A DNA stretch of 64,000 nt, taken from NCBI GenBank assembly GCA_016926755.1, contig JAFGNZ010000025.1, positions 113,731 through 177,730 on the forward strand. The letters are read 5' to 3'. Source of the stretch: Myxococcaceae bacterium (lineage in GTDB: Bacteria; Myxococcota; Myxococcia; Myxococcales; Myxococcaceae). The notes below the pieces were generated by a model. The model saw nothing but the letters and a program-made list of their open reading frames with translations, had not been told where the DNA came from and did not search any database. The translations under genes and the position numbers were made by a program. Shown one piece after another: positions 61,931-64,000 of the stretch (within the stretch, counting starts at the first letter, position 1; every line of letters starts with the position of its first letter).

Positions 61931-62062
61931 ATGCCCAAGGCGTACAGCTACTTGCGGTTCAGTACCCCAGAACAGATGAAGGGAGATTCCCACCGGCGGC
62001 AAAGCACCCTCGCCCAGAAGCCCAGAGATCCCGCTGGGCGCGAAGATCCCCTAGAGAGCTAG
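61931..62062 (+). pseudogene. truncated serine recombinase (resolvase/invertase family)
   Basis: A 43-codon frame with GGAGGAG upstream reads PKAYSYLRFSTPEQMKGDSH then RRQSTLAQ. YSYLRFSTPEQ is the N-terminal signature of large serine recombinases, with the nucleophilic Ser after Arg-Phe. After residue 30 the similarity ends and a TAG follows, so only the first tenth of the gene remains. It marks an old integration or recombination event beside the low-G+C ATPase gene. Confidence 0.75.
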
Positions 62063-62386
62063 GAGATACAGAGGGAGACCAGCGGTGCTCGCCAAGTTCC
62101 CCGGAAGGTCTGCGGCACGTCCTGGCCCTCTTCACTTCCTGGACATGGCCCCAAGGAACAGCCCCTAAAGCAGGCCCTTCCCCCTGCCGCTTCTCAGGGA
62201 AGGCCCAAGGAGGTTCCAGGGAGCCACGGAAGGTGAGGCGGTCCCGGAAAAGCGGGGATGGTCGGCATCGTGGCCCTGCGGGCCTCCTGGAGGCCCTGGC
62301 GGGGCTGTATTGGGAGCCGGTGCCCACAAGGGGTGCTCCGCGCCCAGATAGCCCGTCACGGTGGTTCGACTACTCAGTCATCATGC

Positions 62387-62429
62387 TTGGGAAGTGGTGG
62401 GAGGTAGATATAGTGCACTACTACAGTAG
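62387..62429 (+). promoter_or_regulatory. promoter with overlapping palindromes before the ATPase gene
   Basis: TTGGGA (62387-62392) and TATAGT (62409-62414), 16 bases apart, form a plausible sigma-70-type promoter. The 10-base palindrome TAGTGCACTA (62411-62420) overlaps the -10 box, and CTACT/AGTAG (62418-62429) covers the expected transcription start. The position suits a repressor site. Confidence 0.55.
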
Positions 62430-62455
62430 GTAGATCCTGTGCGGGAGGAAAGGGG

Positions 62456-63769
62456 ATGCGAGTGGCTTCCAATGTGTCGACCGAGCAAGTTTTTGGTATC
62501 CGAACAGAACCGGTTCTTAGCTATGTAGAGCGAGCTAACGTAGACGGCGCATTCGAGCATGCACTAAAAAAAACGGATCACCACATAGTTGTCTATGGTT
62601 CGTCCAAACAGGGCAAGACCGCCCTGCGACAGAAGCACCTTGATGACCGCAAAGACTGCGCGATCGTGCGTCCATCACCGCGGACAACCATCGAAGGCAT
62701 TTACTCCTCAATTCTTCGCAGTGCCGACATCAAGATCGAAACGGTCGAAACCTCCCGAACGGAGACTGGAGCGACAGGGAGGGTCAAAACTGGATTCAAA
62801 GCGCTACTTCCCTTTGTTGGTGGCGCTGACGCCTCAGTGGAGGGAGAGGCGAAGCGCTCAAAGCAATTGGAGTTCCGATACGAGTTCATCGGATATGACT
62901 ACGGCGAGGCCCAGTCGATTGGCGAATTGTTACAGAGAGTGGGTTTCAAAAGATATGTCGTAATAGAGAACTTCCACTATCTGTCCGTCGAGACGCAGAG
63001 GCAACTGGCATTCGACCTCAAAACATTCCACGAGATCGGGATCCGCTTTATTATTCTAGGGATCTGGCGCGAGGCGAACCTCCTTCTTCAGTTCAATAAT
63101 GATCTGCAAGACAGGGTCATAGAGATTCCCGTCGAGCCGTGGCTCGCGCAAGATCTAAAGACCGTTGTCGAACGGGGAAGCCAGAAGCTCAACATCGAGA
63201 TCACATCAGTAATCGTCGAGAAGTTCATCGAGAGCGCCTATGGCAACGTGGGTTTGTTTCAAGAGTTCTTGAAGACTTTCTGCATCCACTGCGGCGTCAC
63301 AGAGGCTCAAGATGTCAAGAAGACTCTTTCTGCCATGACGGCCGTCACAAGCACTTTTGATGACAAGCTGAAGGACCAGCGAAATACTTTTTTGCAGAGC
63401 CTGACGGGCATTGCGGCTAGGAGTCGGACCCGCACTGACACCGATCCCCTGATTCTACCTTACTACTTGGTCAAGGTAATTCTTCAGGTCGATCTTCAGC
63501 AACTTCGTGATGGGATTGACAGGAAAACTCTTCTGGACCTGCTCCGCAATCTTCATCATCGAGAGGATAAGACAACAATTCGGCCCGGCGATGTGACAAA
63601 TCTGCTGAACCACCTTCCTGCGCTTCAGGAAAACATGCAGCCACCCTTGTTGTATTTTGATGGTAATGCGCGGCGCCTCAAGGTTGTTGATACCCGTCAA
63701 TTCTTTGTGCTCGCAAACGTTGATCGAAAGGAGTTGGAAGACGAGATTCCGAATCCGCTTGAGGACTGA
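62456..63769 (+). CDS. low-G+C P-loop ATPase, accessory/defence candidate
   Basis: AGGAAAGG lies just upstream of the ATG; the product has 437 residues. A Walker A motif YGSSKQGKTAL is at about residue 50, and YVVIENFHYL near 165 gives an acidic Walker B-like site. The following RFIILGIWREANLLLQF and IEIPVEPW segments resemble sensor parts of AAA/STAND-like ATPases, and the C-terminal third looks like a winged-helix region (DRKTLLDLLRNLHHREDK). Codon use and G+C are clearly unlike the rest of the window, so it is recent cargo. No effector domain is inside; the partner, if any, may lie beyond the window end. Confidence 0.8.
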   Translation: MRVASNVSTEQVFGIRTEPVLSYVERANVDGAFEHALKKTDHHIVVYGSSKQGKTALRQKHLDDRKDCAIVRPSPRTTIEGIYSSILRSADIKIETVETSRTETGATGRVKTGFKALLPFVGGADASVEGEAKRSKQLEFRYEFIGYDYGEAQSIGELLQRVGFKRYVVIENFHYLSVETQRQLAFDLKTFHEIGIRFIILGIWREANLLLQFNNDLQDRVIEIPVEPWLAQDLKTVVERGSQKLNIEITSVIVEKFIESAYGNVGLFQEFLKTFCIHCGVTEAQDVKKTLSAMTAVTSTFDDKLKDQRNTFLQSLTGIAARSRTRTDTDPLILPYYLVKVILQVDLQQLRDGIDRKTLLDLLRNLHHREDKTTIRPGDVTNLLNHLPALQENMQPPLLYFDGNARRLKVVDTRQFFVLANVDRKELEDEIPNPLED

Positions 63770-64000
63770 CAACCGCGTCAATTGATTGGTGCTTACCAAG
63801 ACCAACACGAAGAGCCTGCTTGGTAAGAGCCTCTGCCAGTTCTGTTTCATGGTGCGAAGCAGTGATTGCGGCACTCCCGGCTGTTAAGAAGTCCCTCTGA
63901 GTGGCTAAGCAAGGGGAAGTAAGTGGCTCTCTTGCAGGAACCGTGGATCTCGCTCCCTGGACTGAGGAGTCCACGGCGGGAGACGGTGGAGAGGCTTGGC
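63770..64000. other. low-G+C tail of the window; inverted repeat, no confident gene
   Basis: A 9-bp inverted repeat (CTTACCAAG 63792-63800, CTTGGTAAG 63819-63827) lies 23 bases after the ATPase stop, without a T-tract. A minus-strand frame entering from the right reads ITASHHETELAEALTKQALR and then GLGKHQSID, which may be the end of a real gene, but it runs on into antisense of the ATPase gene and I do not call it. Confidence 0.35.

Noticed and set aside
63678..63974. Minus-strand frame at the window end
   Set aside because: Part of it looks natural but it overlaps the ATPase gene by about 90 bases and has no ribosome site; evidence is too weak.

Overview
The window is high-G+C DNA, very probably from a myxobacterium of the Cystobacterineae. 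The grounds are the G+C-rich third codon positions, the many Ser/Thr kinases with sensor or WD40 parts, an FHA-sigma54 activator, a DUSAM-type small protein, collagen-like/DUF7151-like lipoproteins, and an extracellular contractile injection system (eCIS) with DUF4157 proteins. No rRNA, convincing tRNA or CRISPR array is visible.

Region 1 (1-13.3 kb, + strand) is the distal half of an eCIS operon. In order it holds the end of a tube-type protein, a LysM protein, a gpD-like hub, a gpV/gp5 spike, a PAAR-like tip, gp25, two large baseplate-J-type proteins, a tail-protein-I-type protein and a DUF6519/beta-helix protein. Most junctions overlap by 1-4 bases. The operon closes at a strong intrinsic terminator. 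Sheath, tube and ATPase genes must lie upstream of the window.

Region 2 (13.3-26.8 kb, - strand) converges on region 1 and looks like its cargo/accessory module. It holds a phage-tail-collar protein, a 1652-aa DUF4157 protein whose C-terminus resembles a CdiA-type RNase toxin, a 142-aa candidate immunity gene 13 bases behind it, a second DUF4157 protein (955 aa), a membrane protein with a zinc ribbon, and a giant protein of 21 RCC1 repeats (3 x 7). I take this as the most interesting system here: an eCIS with an apparently antibacterial RNase effector plus immunity, beside a eukaryotic-like beta-propeller protein.

Region 3 (27-39 kb) is mostly ordinary: a collagen-like lipoprotein, a GNAT acetyltransferase, a LuxR regulator, XdhC/MocA, an ArsR/SRPBCC divergent pair sharing a perfect palindrome, a GH37 trehalase carrying an EF-hand, and a molybdopterin oxidoreductase. 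Region 4 (39-45 kb, - strand) is a four-gene operon with ATGA/GTGA overlaps: a lipoprotein, a HEAT-repeat protein, a zinc-metalloprotease lipoprotein with an apparent frameshift, and a histone-H1-like tail protein. Region 5 (45-58.3 kb) is signalling: an FHA-EBP, two exported proteins, a PEGA-type kinase, a DWG-type WD40 kinase, an SDR, and DUF4190 and RDD membrane proteins. Inside it lies a Fic toxin with an upstream protein ending in the SxxxEG inhibitory motif, followed by decayed DNA.

Region 6 (58.5-64 kb) is accessory. It holds a self-inhibited Fic protein, an immunity-like protein with an internally duplicated domain behind a start-less toxin-tail-like remnant, a DUSAM protein, a Cys-rich lipoprotein, a truncated serine recombinase, and a visibly lower-G+C P-loop ATPase with its own promoter.
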